A DNA stretch of 64,000 nucleotides, taken from the NCBI RefSeq assembly GCF_027111255.2, contig NZ_CP114285.2, positions 248,001 to 312,000 on the forward strand, in the 5' to 3' direction. Each line of letters opens with the position of its first letter. Positions within the stretch are counted from its first letter, which is position 1. A model generated the notes under the pieces. That model was not told the origin of the DNA, made no database searches, and saw only the letters and a list, made by a program, of their open reading frames with translations. The stretch comes from Flavobacterium flavigenum (GTDB lineage Bacteria > Bacteroidota > Bacteroidia > Flavobacteriales > Flavobacteriaceae). This document shows, one piece after another, positions 1-8,901 of the stretch. Position numbers and translations under genes: made by a program.

Positions 1-2
1 CA

Positions 3-698
3 ATGGCAAAAGCGAAGTTAGAAAAAGCAGATGCCGAAATGGCTTTAAGTAAAGTTCATCTTCAGTTTACTGAAATCAGAGCGCCTTTTGATGGTATTAT
101 AGATAAGTTTCATGTTCGTCAGGGAAGTTTAGTAGATGAAGGAGAACTGCTGACAGAACTGGCAGACAACAGTTCAATGTGGGTCTATTATAATGTGCCG
201 GAATCCGAATATCTGGATTATCAGGAAAAGGCTGGTAAAAGCGGCAAAATGAAAGTCAATCTTTTAATGGCCAACAACAAGAAATTTCAATATACGGGAA
301 TTGTAGAAACCATTGAAGCTGATTTTGATAACGAAACCGGAAATATTCCTTTCAGAGCTACTTTCCCTAACCCAAAAAGATTATTAAGACACGGAGAAAC
401 AGGAAGCATTCAAATGCCTATAGAACTTAAAAAAGCCATGCTGATTCCGCAGAAAGCGACTTTCGAAGTTTTAGATAAAAAATATGTGTATGTGATTGAT
501 AAAAACAATGCTGTAAAATCCAGAGAGGTTGTTATTGCTGCAGAAATGCCACACTTGTTTGTTATAAAAGAAGGTTTGTCTCTTGATGATAAAATACTTT
601 TAGAGGGGCTTCGTCTTGTTAAAGAAAATGATAAAATCAACTACGAAGTGGTAAAACCCCAATCGGTTCTGTCCAATTTAGAACTATACGCAGAATAA
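3..698 (+). CDS. RND efflux periplasmic adaptor (membrane fusion protein), 5' end cut by window edge
   Basis: C-terminal 231 residues or so of an AcrA/MexA-type adaptor that joins an inner-membrane RND pump to an outer membrane channel in the periplasm. The frame is open from the first base, so the true start lies outside the window and the first Met here is internal. Visible parts are the end of the alpha-helical hairpin, the lipoyl half-motif (IRAPFDGIIDKFHVRQGSLV, residues 25-44), a beta-barrel region and a C-terminal membrane-proximal domain. The pump gene follows after 21 bp and the outer membrane gene overlaps that one, so the three form a single operon. Family assignment is firm; the drug or lipid exported cannot be told. 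Confidence 0.9.
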   Translation: MAKAKLEKADAEMALSKVHLQFTEIRAPFDGIIDKFHVRQGSLVDEGELLTELADNSSMWVYYNVPESEYLDYQEKAGKSGKMKVNLLMANNKKFQYTGIVETIEADFDNETGNIPFRATFPNPKRLLRHGETGSIQMPIELKKAMLIPQKATFEVLDKKYVYVIDKNNAVKSREVVIAAEMPHLFVIKEGLSLDDKILLEGLRLVKENDKINYEVVKPQSVLSNLELYAE

Positions 699-719
699 CC
701 GAATCTAAAACAAGAACAC

Positions 720-3700
720 ATGTTTAATAAATTTATACATAGACCCGTATTTGCAATTATAATCTCGATTATAATTGTCTTTTTAGGTACGCTGTCCATT
801 AAACAGCTTCCTATATCACAATTCCCGCAAATTGCGCCCACAACCGTAAATATCTTTATTGCGTATCCGGGAGCAAGTGCCGATGTGTTGGTAAAATCTA
901 CTTTAATTACCTTAGAGAATTCTCTTAACGGTACACAAGGTGTGCGTTATATGGCAACTGATGCCACAAGTGCGGGAGAAGCAACACTTAGAATCATATT
1001 TGAACCAGGAACCGATCCTAATGAAGCTGTAATTAGAGTCAAAACTAGGGTAGATCAGGTAATGCCATTATTACCTGAACTGGTTCAGCGTGAAGGTGTT
1101 GTTATTACACCTATTCAGCCCAGTATGCTGATGTATGTCAACCTTTATTCAAAAAGCAAAAGCATGGATGAGAAATTTCTCTACAACTATGCCGATGTAA
1201 AAATGATTCCCGAAATCAGCCGTGTAAAAGGTGTGGCAAGAACCCAGATTTTAGGAAGCCGTAAATATGCGATGCGTGTATGGCTGAATCCCGACCGAAT
1301 GAGAGCCTATAAAATCTCTGTCGAAGAAGTTATGGAAGCGCTTCAGGAACAAAGCATTATTGGACGTCCGGGAAGATTGGGACAAAGTTCCGGGATTGCA
1401 GCACAGTCGTTAGAATATGTATTGACTTATAAAGGAAGATACAACGAACCTAAAGAATATGAAAATGTAATTGTACGTGCCAATGCAGAAGGAGAAAGCA
1501 TTCGCTTAAAAGATATTGCAAAAGTAGAACTGGGAAGTGAATTCTTTGATATTTATTCGAATCTTGACGGTCATCCTTCTGCTGCAATTGTATTAAAGCA
1601 GAATTACGGCAGTAACGCCAGCGATGTAATCAATGATGTGAAAGCGAAACTGGAAGAAATGAAAGCCAGTTTTCCGCCGGGAATGGATTATAAAATCAGT
1701 TATGACGTTTCGCAGTTCTTAGATGCTTCTATCGATCAGGTGGTGCATACTTTAAGAGATGCCTTTATTTTGGTGGCTTTAGTTGTATTTATCTTTTTAG
1801 GAGACTGGCGATCGACTTTAATTCCAATTATTGCTGTTCCGGTTTCTTTGGTCGGCGCTTTCTTTGTGATTCAGATGTTTGGAATGTCAATTAACCTGGT
1901 GACTTTATTCTCTTTGGTATTAGCCATCGGAATTGTGGTGGATAATGCCATTGTCGTCGTCGAGGCCGTCCATGCCAAGTTTGAAGAGTTTCCGCATATT
2001 ACACCTTATCAAGCCGTAAAATTAGTATTGGGAGAAATTGGAGGAGCCATTATCGCCATTACTGCCGTTATGGTTTCTGTGTTTATTCCGGTTTCGTTTA
2101 TGTCGGGACCCGTAGGAACTTTTTATAGACAATTCTCGGTTACGATGTCAAGTTCGATTATCATTTCAGCCATTGTAGCCTTGACTCTTACTCCGGTTCT
2201 CTGTGCCATTCTTTTGAAAAACAATCATGGCAAAGAGAAAAAAGGAAATGTGCTGACAAAATCACTTGATGCCTTTAACCGATGGTTTGAAAGACTTACC
2301 GGTAGATATGTAACGGTTTTAAAAGCAATTGTAAGCAGAAGAGTTTTAACTTTTGGAATCCTAATTGCTTTCTGTGCATTTATTTTTATTGAAAATCAAG
2401 TCCTGCCTTCCGGATTTATTCCAAGTGAAGATCAGGGAACTATTTACGGAATCATTCAGACGCCGCCGGGAGCTACTTTAGAGAGAACCAACCAAATTGC
2501 GCAAAAACTGCAGAAAATCTGTGAAAAAGTAGAAGGCGTTGAATCGGTTTCTTCATTGGCTGGTTACGAAATTATGACAGAAGGACGTGGTTCTAATGCC
2601 GGAACTTGTTTGATTAACTTAAAATCATGGTCCGACAGAAAACATTCTGTGAGAGAAATCATGGAAGAGTTAGAAAAGAAATCAAAAGATCTGGGTGCTG
2701 TTGTGGAGTTTTTTGAACCGCCTGCAATCCCGGGGTTTGGTTCTTCAGGAGGTTTTTCTATGCGTTTATTAGATAAAACAACAGGTACAAACTATCAGGA
2801 ATTTGATAAAATCAACAAGCAGTTTATGGCCGAATTAGGCAAACGCAAAGAGCTTTCCGGTCTGTTTACTTTCTTCGCAGCCAATTATCCGCAGTATGAA
2901 CTGGAGATTAATAATGATTTAGCGATGCAGAAAGGCGTTTCTATTGGTAAAGCGATGGAAAACCTGAATATCTTAATGGGAAGTACGTACGAACAGGGAT
3001 TCATCAAATTTGGACGTTTCTTTAAAGTGTATGTTCAGTCTGATCCAAAATTCAGAAGACTTCCGTCAGATGTATTGAATCTTTTTGTGAAAAATGATCA
3101 CGGAGAAATGGTTCCGTATTCTGCTTTTATGACACTGAAAAAAACACAGGGACCAAATGAAATTACCCGTTACAATATGTACAATTCTGCAGCCATTCAG
3201 GGACAGCCGGCCAGCGGATATACCACAGCTGATGCTATTAAAGCAGTTCAGGAAACGGCCCTTAAAACACTTCCGAAAGGATATGATATTGCCTGGGAAG
3301 GTCTTTCTTATGATGAAGCTGGAAGAGGAAACGAATCTATCTATATCTTTTTAGTGGTTTTAGCTTTTGTGTATTTTGTTTTAGCGGCGCAATACGAAAG
3401 TTTTATTATTCCGTTGTCAGTTATTTTATCTATTCCTGTGGGAATCTTAGGTTCTTTTGTAATTCTGCAGATGATGGGACTGCAAAACGATATTTATGCT
3501 CAAATCGGATTGATTATGCTCGTCGGACTGCTCGGTAAAAATGCTGTGTTGATAGTCGAATTTGCTGTCCTCAAACATCAGCAGGGCGCGACAATATTAG
3601 AAGCTGCAATTGAAGGTGCAAAAGTACGTTTTAGACCAATCTTAATGACTTCTTTTGCGTTTATTGCTGGTTTAATTCCATTGATTTTTGCTTCCGGAGC

Positions 3701-3926
3701 TGGTGCCATCGGTAACAGGACTATTGGTGGATCTGCTTTAGGCGGAATGCTTTTCGGAACTATTTTCGGAGTAATTATAGTTCCCGGACTGTACTACATT
3801 TTTGCTTCAATGGCTGAAGGCAGAAAACTAATTAAAGGAGAAGAAGAAAGTTCATTATCTGATGATTTTATGCATCATGTAGATGATTTTTCAACAAACA
3901 ATCAAACGGAGGAAAATGAAGAATAA
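720..3926 (+). CDS. RND multidrug efflux permease (AcrB/MexB-like, HAE1 type)
   Basis: Full-length 1068-residue proton-driven inner-membrane exporter. The sequence shows an N-terminal membrane helix (residues 9-28), a first large periplasmic domain, a helix bundle starting near residue 340, a second periplasmic domain and a second bundle from about 875. The HAE1 segment GFIPSEDQGTIYGIIQTPPG starts near residue 565, and a charged residue pair for proton relay is present in the first bundle (VVDNAIVVVEAV near 400). It sits between its adaptor and its outer membrane channel, so it should export amphiphilic compounds from periplasm or inner membrane to the outside. Start ATG is 21 bp after the adaptor stop. 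The C-terminal acidic tail overlaps the next gene by 11 bp. Confidence 0.95.
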   Translation: MFNKFIHRPVFAIIISIIIVFLGTLSIKQLPISQFPQIAPTTVNIFIAYPGASADVLVKSTLITLENSLNGTQGVRYMATDATSAGEATLRIIFEPGTDPNEAVIRVKTRVDQVMPLLPELVQREGVVITPIQPSMLMYVNLYSKSKSMDEKFLYNYADVKMIPEISRVKGVARTQILGSRKYAMRVWLNPDRMRAYKISVEEVMEALQEQSIIGRPGRLGQSSGIAAQSLEYVLTYKGRYNEPKEYENVIVRANAEGESIRLKDIAKVELGSEFFDIYSNLDGHPSAAIVLKQNYGSNASDVINDVKAKLEEMKASFPPGMDYKISYDVSQFLDASIDQVVHTLRDAFILVALVVFIFLGDWRSTLIPIIAVPVSLVGAFFVIQMFGMSINLVTLFSLVLAIGIVVDNAIVVVEAVHAKFEEFPHITPYQAVKLVLGEIGGAIIAITAVMVSVFIPVSFMSGPVGTFYRQFSVTMSSSIIISAIVALTLTPVLCAILLKNNHGKEKKGNVLTKSLDAFNRWFERLTGRYVTVLKAIVSRRVLTFGILIAFCAFIFIENQVLPSGFIPSEDQGTIYGIIQTPPGATLERTNQIAQKLQKICEKVEGVESVSSLAGYEIMTEGRGSNAGTCLINLKSWSDRKHSVREIMEELEKKSKDLGAVVEFFEPPAIPGFGSSGGFSMRLLDKTTGTNYQEFDKINKQFMAELGKRKELSGLFTFFAANYPQYELEINNDLAMQKGVSIGKAMENLNILMGSTYEQGFIKFGRFFKVYVQSDPKFRRLPSDVLNLFVKNDHGEMVPYSAFMTLKKTQGPNEITRYNMYNSAAIQGQPASGYTTADAIKAVQETALKTLPKGYDIAWEGLSYDEAGRGNESIYIFLVVLAFVYFVLAAQYESFIIPLSVILSIPVGILGSFVILQMMGLQNDIYAQIGLIMLVGLLGKNAVLIVEFAVLKHQQGATILEAAIEGAKVRFRPILMTSFAFIAGLIPLIFASGAGAIGNRTIGGSALGGMLFGTIFGVIIVPGLYYIFASMAEGRKLIKGEEESSLSDDFMHHVDDFSTNNQTEENEE

Positions 3927-5352
3927 CAGAAATATAAAATACGCAGGTCTTGCCTGCGTATTACTTACTATAGCAGGCTGTAAAACAACTGCTATTGTAG
4001 AAAAAACAGAAAACAAAACGGTACCTGAAAACTATGCCAATAATAGTTTAGACACCCTAAATACGGGAAAAGTAAAGTGGAGAAGTTATTTTACAGATGA
4101 AAATCTGGAAAACCTGATTGATATTGCACTGAAAAATAATCAGGAATTAAATATTACACTTCAGGAAATTGAAATTGCGAAAAGCGAAGTCAAATCGCGA
4201 AAAGGAGAATACCTGCCATTTGTTGGCTTTAATGCCGGAGCTGATCTTACCAAATCAGGAAGATATACCAGTACGGGTTCAGGAGAAGCAACAACCGAAA
4301 TTATGCCCGGCAGAGAAACTCCGGATCCGCTGCCCAATTATCGTTTTGCACTGACTTCAAGCTGGGAAATAGATATCTGGAACAAACTTCATAATTCAAA
4401 AAAAGCAGCTTTAAATCGTTATTTAGGCTCTATTGAAGGAAAGAATTTTGTAATCACAAATTTGATTGCCGAAATAGCTGATTCGTATTACGAACTTTTA
4501 GCATTAGATAATCAATTAGAAATTATCGAACAAAATATTGATATTCAAACTAATGCTTTAAAGATTGTAAAAATACAAAAAGAAGCAGCAAGGGTTAACG
4601 AACTGGCTGTACGCAGATTTGAAGCACAAATTTTAAACACTCAAAGCCTTCAGTTTGATATTCAGCAGCGGATTACGGAAACCGAAAACAGAATTAATTT
4701 TCTTTTAGGACGTTTTCCTCAGAAAATTGTTCGAAACAGCAGTACTTTCAGTACTATAACTCCTGCGGATGTTCATGCGGGAGTACCGTCTCAGCTTTTA
4801 GAAAATCGGCCAGACATTAAAAAAGCAGAAATGGAATTAATCGCTGCAAAGCTGGATATTAAAGCCGCTAAAGCTAAATTTTATCCATCGCTTGGTATTT
4901 CAGCAGGAATAGGATATGAAGCTTTTAATACCAAATATCTGTTGACATCACCAGAATCATTATTGTATTCAATAGCAGGCGATTTAGTCGCTCCGCTGAT
5001 TAATAGAAATGCAATCAAAGCGGAGTATATTTCTGCAGGTGCCAAACAAATTCAGGCTGTTTACAATTATGAAAGAACTTTGGTAAATGCTTATGTAGAA
5101 GTAGCCAATCAGTTGTCTAAAATTCAAAATACGGCAAAAAGCTATGATTTAAAGTCAAAACAGGTCGAGGCCTTAAACGAATCTGTTCAAATATCAAATA
5201 ACTTATTTAGTTCTGCCAGAGCAGACTATATGGAGGTTTTACTGACTCAGAAAGATGCTTTAGAATCTAAATTTGAACTTATTGAAACTAAAAAACAGCA
5301 GATGAGTGCTTTTGTAAATATTTACAAAGCATTGGGAGGAGGCTGGAATTGA
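3916..5352 (+). CDS. TolC/NodT-type outer membrane efflux lipoprotein
   Basis: Outer membrane channel of the efflux operon, about 478 residues. I place the start at the internal ATG at 3916 rather than the longer frame from 3883. An ACGGAGG-like ribosome site lies just upstream, and the resulting protein starts with a good lipoprotein signal whose lipobox ends TIAGC (Cys22). Two outer membrane efflux protein (OEP) repeats follow with long coiled helices, including the typical ENRPDIKKAEMELIAAK block in the second repeat. It overlaps the pump gene by 11 bp, suggesting translational coupling. Function follows from family and context. Confidence 0.92.
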   Translation: MKNNRNIKYAGLACVLLTIAGCKTTAIVEKTENKTVPENYANNSLDTLNTGKVKWRSYFTDENLENLIDIALKNNQELNITLQEIEIAKSEVKSRKGEYLPFVGFNAGADLTKSGRYTSTGSGEATTEIMPGRETPDPLPNYRFALTSSWEIDIWNKLHNSKKAALNRYLGSIEGKNFVITNLIAEIADSYYELLALDNQLEIIEQNIDIQTNALKIVKIQKEAARVNELAVRRFEAQILNTQSLQFDIQQRITETENRINFLLGRFPQKIVRNSSTFSTITPADVHAGVPSQLLENRPDIKKAEMELIAAKLDIKAAKAKFYPSLGISAGIGYEAFNTKYLLTSPESLLYSIAGDLVAPLINRNAIKAEYISAGAKQIQAVYNYERTLVNAYVEVANQLSKIQNTAKSYDLKSKQVEALNESVQISNNLFSSARADYMEVLLTQKDALESKFELIETKKQQMSAFVNIYKALGGGWN

Positions 5353-5376
5353 TTTTTTTTTTAATTTATTGTAGTG

Positions 5377-5408
5377 AAAGAGGTCTTCGTTTCTAGAAGG
5401 CCTTTTTT
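5377..5408 (+). terminator. Rho-independent terminator after the efflux operon
   Basis: Hairpin with arms AAAGAGGTCTTC and GAAGGCCTTTTT (8 strong pairs including one G-T pair) around a short loop, followed by a T run. It lies 25 bp after the stop of the outer membrane lipoprotein gene. Confidence 0.75.
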
Positions 5409-5820
5409 GTAAACTATTAAAATGAAGATTAAAATTAAGTAATTTATTGATAAAGTATCGATTGGCACTTGTGCTGTTTTTTAAATTAAAGCTCAAAGAA
5501 AATGATAACTTTTCAAAAATTGGATTATCAATAAAAATAATCTCCCGAAATTCCGTAACTTGATATTTTATTTACTATATGGCAGTTTATCTGTTATTAT
5601 AAAATTAACCATCCGTTAGGTGAAATTCGGAAATTCTATATTTTGACGATGATTAAACGAATTCGTTATCACGAAAGCGCTGATAAAAACAGATTTTTTA
5701 AATTAAAAACAAAAATCCGCGTTTAATCCGCGTTTAAATTTTAAAAACTGCATTGTAAACATAATTACACCCAACAGGTTAAATTAACTTTATAATTACA
5801 CTGCATATAATTTTACCCTT
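5409..5820. other. Intergenic stretch with one copy of a dispersed repeat
   Basis: No credible gene. It contains a degenerate copy (about 5647-5745) of the repeat family also found at 12410-12540 and 22177-22315, recognised by the shared core TTCGTTATCACGAA and flanking GCG-GAT/ATCCGCG words. The promoter of the ClC gene should lie in the last 100 bp, but I see no convincing box. Confidence 0.55.
5647..5745. repeat. Dispersed palindromic repeat, family A, degenerate copy
   Basis: Shares the words AATTCGTTATCACGAAAGCG, GATAAAAACAG and AATCCGCGTTT with the copies at 12410-12540 and 22177-22315. The outer arms are partly lost here, so the inverted repeat is weaker than in the other two copies. 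Confidence 0.6.
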
Positions 5821-7605
5821 ATGCTTAAAAAACATCTTCTTAAACTTCAATCATTATTATTTTGGGGTCAGGAAAAATTAACTCCTAAACAATTTATATT
5901 TCTTTCAAGTGTGCTGGTCGGAATAAGCGCAGCCTTTGCAGTAATTATTCTAAAAGCTTTCGCACACTCTGTTTATACATTTGCAGCTTACATCAACGGT
6001 ATTTTAAAGCTGAGCTACTCAAATATTCTGCTTCCGATTATTGGTATAGTGCTGACCGTTTTTGTAGTTAAAAGAGTATTAGGGGGTACCATCGAAAAAG
6101 GAACTTCTCAAATATTACATGCAGTTGCAAGAAAAGGAAGTTATATTCCGAAAAAGCAGATGTATGCACAGATTATAACAAGCTCATTAACAGTAGGTCT
6201 TGGAGGTTCTGCAGGTTTGGAAAGTCCTATTGTGGTAACAGGAGCAGCTTTTGGTTCCAATTATGCCCAGCAGTTCAGGCTGGGATATCAGGGAAGAACA
6301 CTGCTTATCGGCTGCGGGGTATCAGCTGGTATTGCCGCTGCTTTTAATGCTCCAATTGCAGGGGTTCTTTTCGCAATAGAAGTGCTTCTTGTTGATGTAA
6401 CGATTTCTGCTTTTACCCCCATAATGATTGCAGCGGCGACAGGTACGCTTGTTTCGACTTTAGTGCTGAACGAAAATGTATTGCTCTCCTTTAAAGGCCA
6501 GCAGACATACGATTATCACAATATTCCGTTTTATATTCTTTTGGGGCTTTTTACAGGTTTTCTTGCGGTATTTTATTCAAGAAATTTTCTAAAAACGGAG
6601 CACTATTTTTCAAATTTAAAATACGGAATATATAAAAAAGCATTTGTAGGGGCTTCTATATTGGCGCTTTTAATATTTGTAATACCAACACTCTTTGGTG
6701 AAGGATATGAAAGTATTAAAACCCTTGCAGATAAAGATCCGGGTATTTTGCTGGAAAATACATTATTTGCTGATTTTAGAAATAATAATTGGGTACTTTT
6801 AGTGTTCGTTGGCGCGTCAATGCTTTTTAAAGCATTTGCATCTGGTATAACTTTAGGAAGTGGAGGAAATGGAGGAAATTTTGCACCATCTTTATTTTTA
6901 GGATCCTATGCAGGTTTCTTTTTTTCAAAAGTGCTGAATCTTATCGGTTTTACAGATCTTCCTGTGAGTAATTTTGCAATGGTTGGTATGGCCGGAATCC
7001 TGAGCGGTCTTTTTCATGCACCTTTAACAGCCATATTTCTTATCGCAGAAATTACAGGCGGTTATGATTTAATGATACCACTTATGATCGTGGCATCCAC
7101 GAGTTTTGCTGTTTCTAAACGATTTGAGATTCACTCTTTGGATGTAAAGAATCTAGCCAAAAAAGGTAATGCTTTTACTAGTAATAAGGATAGAAATATT
7201 CTCTGGACTTTGAGTATTGAGGATATTATATCAATAGATTTTGTTTCTGTTTCAGCAAATGACAGTATTAAAGAAATAGCAGGATTAGTAGCAAAAGAAG
7301 GGCAACTTATATTTCCGGTATTATCTGAGAATAACACTTTAGAAGGCCTGATTTATTTTAAAGATATAAGATCTGTAATTTTCAGCGATACTGGTATAGA
7401 AAATATTTTTGTTAAAGATTTAATGGTACAATCAGATTATATTGCTGCATTTTCCGATAGTATGGAATCTATTATGGATAAATTTGAAAAAAGTGGGAGA
7501 GATACTATTCCGGTGGTTATTGATCAGAAATATTGTGGTTTTGTAAACAAATCAATTGCTCTTGAAGCTTATCGAAACAAATTGAAATCGATGACGTTTG
7601 AATAA
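5821..7605 (+). CDS. ClC-family chloride channel/transporter with C-terminal CBS pair
   Basis: 594-residue membrane protein of the ClC family, moving chloride or similar anions through the inner membrane. Around ten membrane helices occupy residues 20-435. Ion-path motifs are recognisable: GLGGSAGLESP near residue 126 keeps the gating glutamate of the GxEGP motif, and GSGGNGGNFAPSLFLG near 355 corresponds to the GxFxP filter segment. The last 140 residues form two CBS domains, which in this family bind adenine nucleotides and regulate gating. It is monocistronic between an efflux operon and a region of mobile relics. Whether it is a channel or a Cl-/H+ exchanger cannot be judged from sequence here. 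Confidence 0.93.
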   Translation: MLKKHLLKLQSLLFWGQEKLTPKQFIFLSSVLVGISAAFAVIILKAFAHSVYTFAAYINGILKLSYSNILLPIIGIVLTVFVVKRVLGGTIEKGTSQILHAVARKGSYIPKKQMYAQIITSSLTVGLGGSAGLESPIVVTGAAFGSNYAQQFRLGYQGRTLLIGCGVSAGIAAAFNAPIAGVLFAIEVLLVDVTISAFTPIMIAAATGTLVSTLVLNENVLLSFKGQQTYDYHNIPFYILLGLFTGFLAVFYSRNFLKTEHYFSNLKYGIYKKAFVGASILALLIFVIPTLFGEGYESIKTLADKDPGILLENTLFADFRNNNWVLLVFVGASMLFKAFASGITLGSGGNGGNFAPSLFLGSYAGFFFSKVLNLIGFTDLPVSNFAMVGMAGILSGLFHAPLTAIFLIAEITGGYDLMIPLMIVASTSFAVSKRFEIHSLDVKNLAKKGNAFTSNKDRNILWTLSIEDIISIDFVSVSANDSIKEIAGLVAKEGQLIFPVLSENNTLEGLIYFKDIRSVIFSDTGIENIFVKDLMVQSDYIAAFSDSMESIMDKFEKSGRDTIPVVIDQKYCGFVNKSIALEAYRNKLKSMTFE

Positions 7606-7744
7606 ATATACCAATTTTGAAATGAGGTTTCATTTTCTGAAATTGAACAGCAATTAGAGAAAAAACAAGGATATTATAAAGTCATAATTTCTCTTCATTC
7701 TGGGGTTCGAATCCTGTTAAGTTATCGAATAACAAATCAACCAT

Positions 7745-7969
7745 TTGTATTGTTTTTCATGTAAATATACAATGATGCAGTTGGCTCTTTGTTTTAAAAT
7801 TAATGAGTTAATATATATATATATGATTAACAATAATTTAAAGGCAATGAAAAACGGGACAAAAGATGATTTTTATCTTTTGTCCCGTAGATTGACCCTC
7901 ACGGAACAATTTACAAACCATTTTATGAATGATTTAAAGAAGTTGGCTTACTTTTCAATTGATTTGTAA
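7745..7969 (+). pseudogene. C-terminal relic of a serine site-specific recombinase
   Basis: A 74-residue frame whose last 45 residues (KNGTKDDFYLLSRRLTLTEQ onwards, ending DLKKLAYFSIDL) look like the extreme C-terminus of Bacteroidota serine recombinases. The relic at 30976-31078 has the same tail pattern (LVALTGQFSNLF then a DDVNKL segment). There is no catalytic domain. Just upstream, the +1 strand around 7697-7735 also reads like a degenerate recombinase tail (GVRILLSYR). It could be called a small hypothetical protein, but the tail match and lack of a start region make a relic more likely. Confidence 0.55.
7854..7888. repeat. Perfect 14-bp hairpin inside the recombinase relic
   Basis: Arms ACGGGACAAAAGAT and ATCTTTTGTCCCGT pair perfectly around a 7-nt loop. 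It encodes the NGTKDDFYLLSR segment of the relic, so it may be a structured 3' end or terminator of the former recombinase gene. Confidence 0.7.
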
Positions 7970-8261
7970 GATAATTATTTTATATTTTGACTCAAAAACG
8001 GTTTGTATGTATCGTAAGGGTTAAATGTTAAAAAGATTTAAAATATAATCATTCGATTTGCATAAGAGAGCCTCTAACAAAGAATAAAATCAAAATCAAT
8101 TTTGGAGGTAGAGTTTATTTTTAAATAAAATTAAATTATAGCTTTTAGATTATATTCAGCAAAATTCGTTGAGAAATATGTTTTCTACAATAGCAAATAT
8201 GTAAATATTCTCCTGCCAATCAATACTGCTTTTTCTTTAATATTCAGTTAAAAGGAAAGAT

Positions 8262-8546
8262 TTATAATGCCACTTTTTTAAGAGTTGAAAAATATTTGCC
8301 TACTTCAATATCTTCAAAATCCTTTGCTGCTTTTTCTTGCACATCGACATCTTTAGTATGAAGAATGTGAGATATATAAGTTAATTTTCTACGAACATTT
8401 TCAATTAAGTCACTCCATCTCATAACCCAAATTTCAATATTTTTATTTTCATTTCTAAAATAAAAATATGGATTGTCTTCATTTCTTCTATTGCCATTAA
8501 GATGATTCTGTGATGTAAAAGGTTGGGACAGTAAAGAGATATATTT
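8262..8546 (-). pseudogene. C-terminal relic of a large ATPase-like protein (no start codon)
   Basis: On the minus strand, reading from 8546 down to a TAA at 8262-8264, an open frame of about 94 codons has no usable start. It includes NENKNIEIWVMRWSDLIENV and KDVDVQEKAAKDFEDIEVGK and ends LKKVAL. It is clearly protein-like in composition. It reminds me of the C-termini of large histidine-kinase-like (HATPase) proteins carried on genomic islands, but that assignment is from memory and uncertain. A stop codon cuts the frame at 8547-8549 and nothing upstream continues it. Confidence 0.5.
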
Positions 8547-8653
8547 TCAAATATCTTAGATTTTGACTTAACGGGACTCGAACCAAATTTTCTTGTAATT
8601 ACAGGAGCTTAAAAATTGAAGCAATTGAAACAAAATTTATCGAACCACAAAAA

Positions 8654-8736
8654 TAGCCGAGAATTTAGATTTCTCGGCTTTTGATTTTTTAGTAGCCATG
8701 CCCGAACAAATGTCGAACTTTTTTGTAGAAGATTTA
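8654..8736. repeat. Hairpin plus 45-bp dispersed repeat (copy 1)
   Basis: Hairpin AGCCGAGAA / TTCTCGGCT (8654-8679) is followed at 8692-8736 by a 45-bp sequence starting GTAGCCATGCCCGAACAAAT. The latter recurs at 40995-41039 with one mismatch, again next to a hairpin of different sequence. Confidence 0.8.
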
Positions 8737-8901
8737 GAACGTTTATTGAATATTTCTTTATAAAACATATTCGCTCTTTTTTAATGGGATTAATCATTAT
8801 TATCAATCTAAAATCCACTTTGTCAACAAGATTAATTATTTCGATCAAATCATTTGCTTCCCCATACTATCCAATAGTTAGAAGTGAAAAAAGTATTTAA
8901 A

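Larger units (their letters stand above)
7606..8901. other. Gene-poor relic region
   Basis: About 1.3 kb with no intact gene. It holds a serine-recombinase tail (7745-7969), a broken ATPase-like tail (8262-8546, minus strand), a hairpin plus 45-bp dispersed repeat (8654-8736), and isolated GGTTCGAATCC-like words near 7703 and 8573 (the latter on the minus strand). These words resemble both tRNA T-arms and the 3' ends of Bacteroidota recombinase genes. I read the whole as debris of one or more integrated elements. Confidence 0.6.

Noticed and set aside
7695..7730. tRNA gene suggested by GGGGTTCGAATCC
   Set aside because: Only a T-arm-like word is present; no acceptor, D or anticodon arms can be formed. 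The same kind of word occurs at 8573, 39125 and 55010 in relic DNA, better explained as ends of recombinase genes or attachment debris.
8609..8848. Minus-strand frame of 79 codons
   Set aside because: It runs through the 8654 hairpin and the 45-bp repeat, has no family-like pattern, and the second repeat copy is read in a different peptide context.
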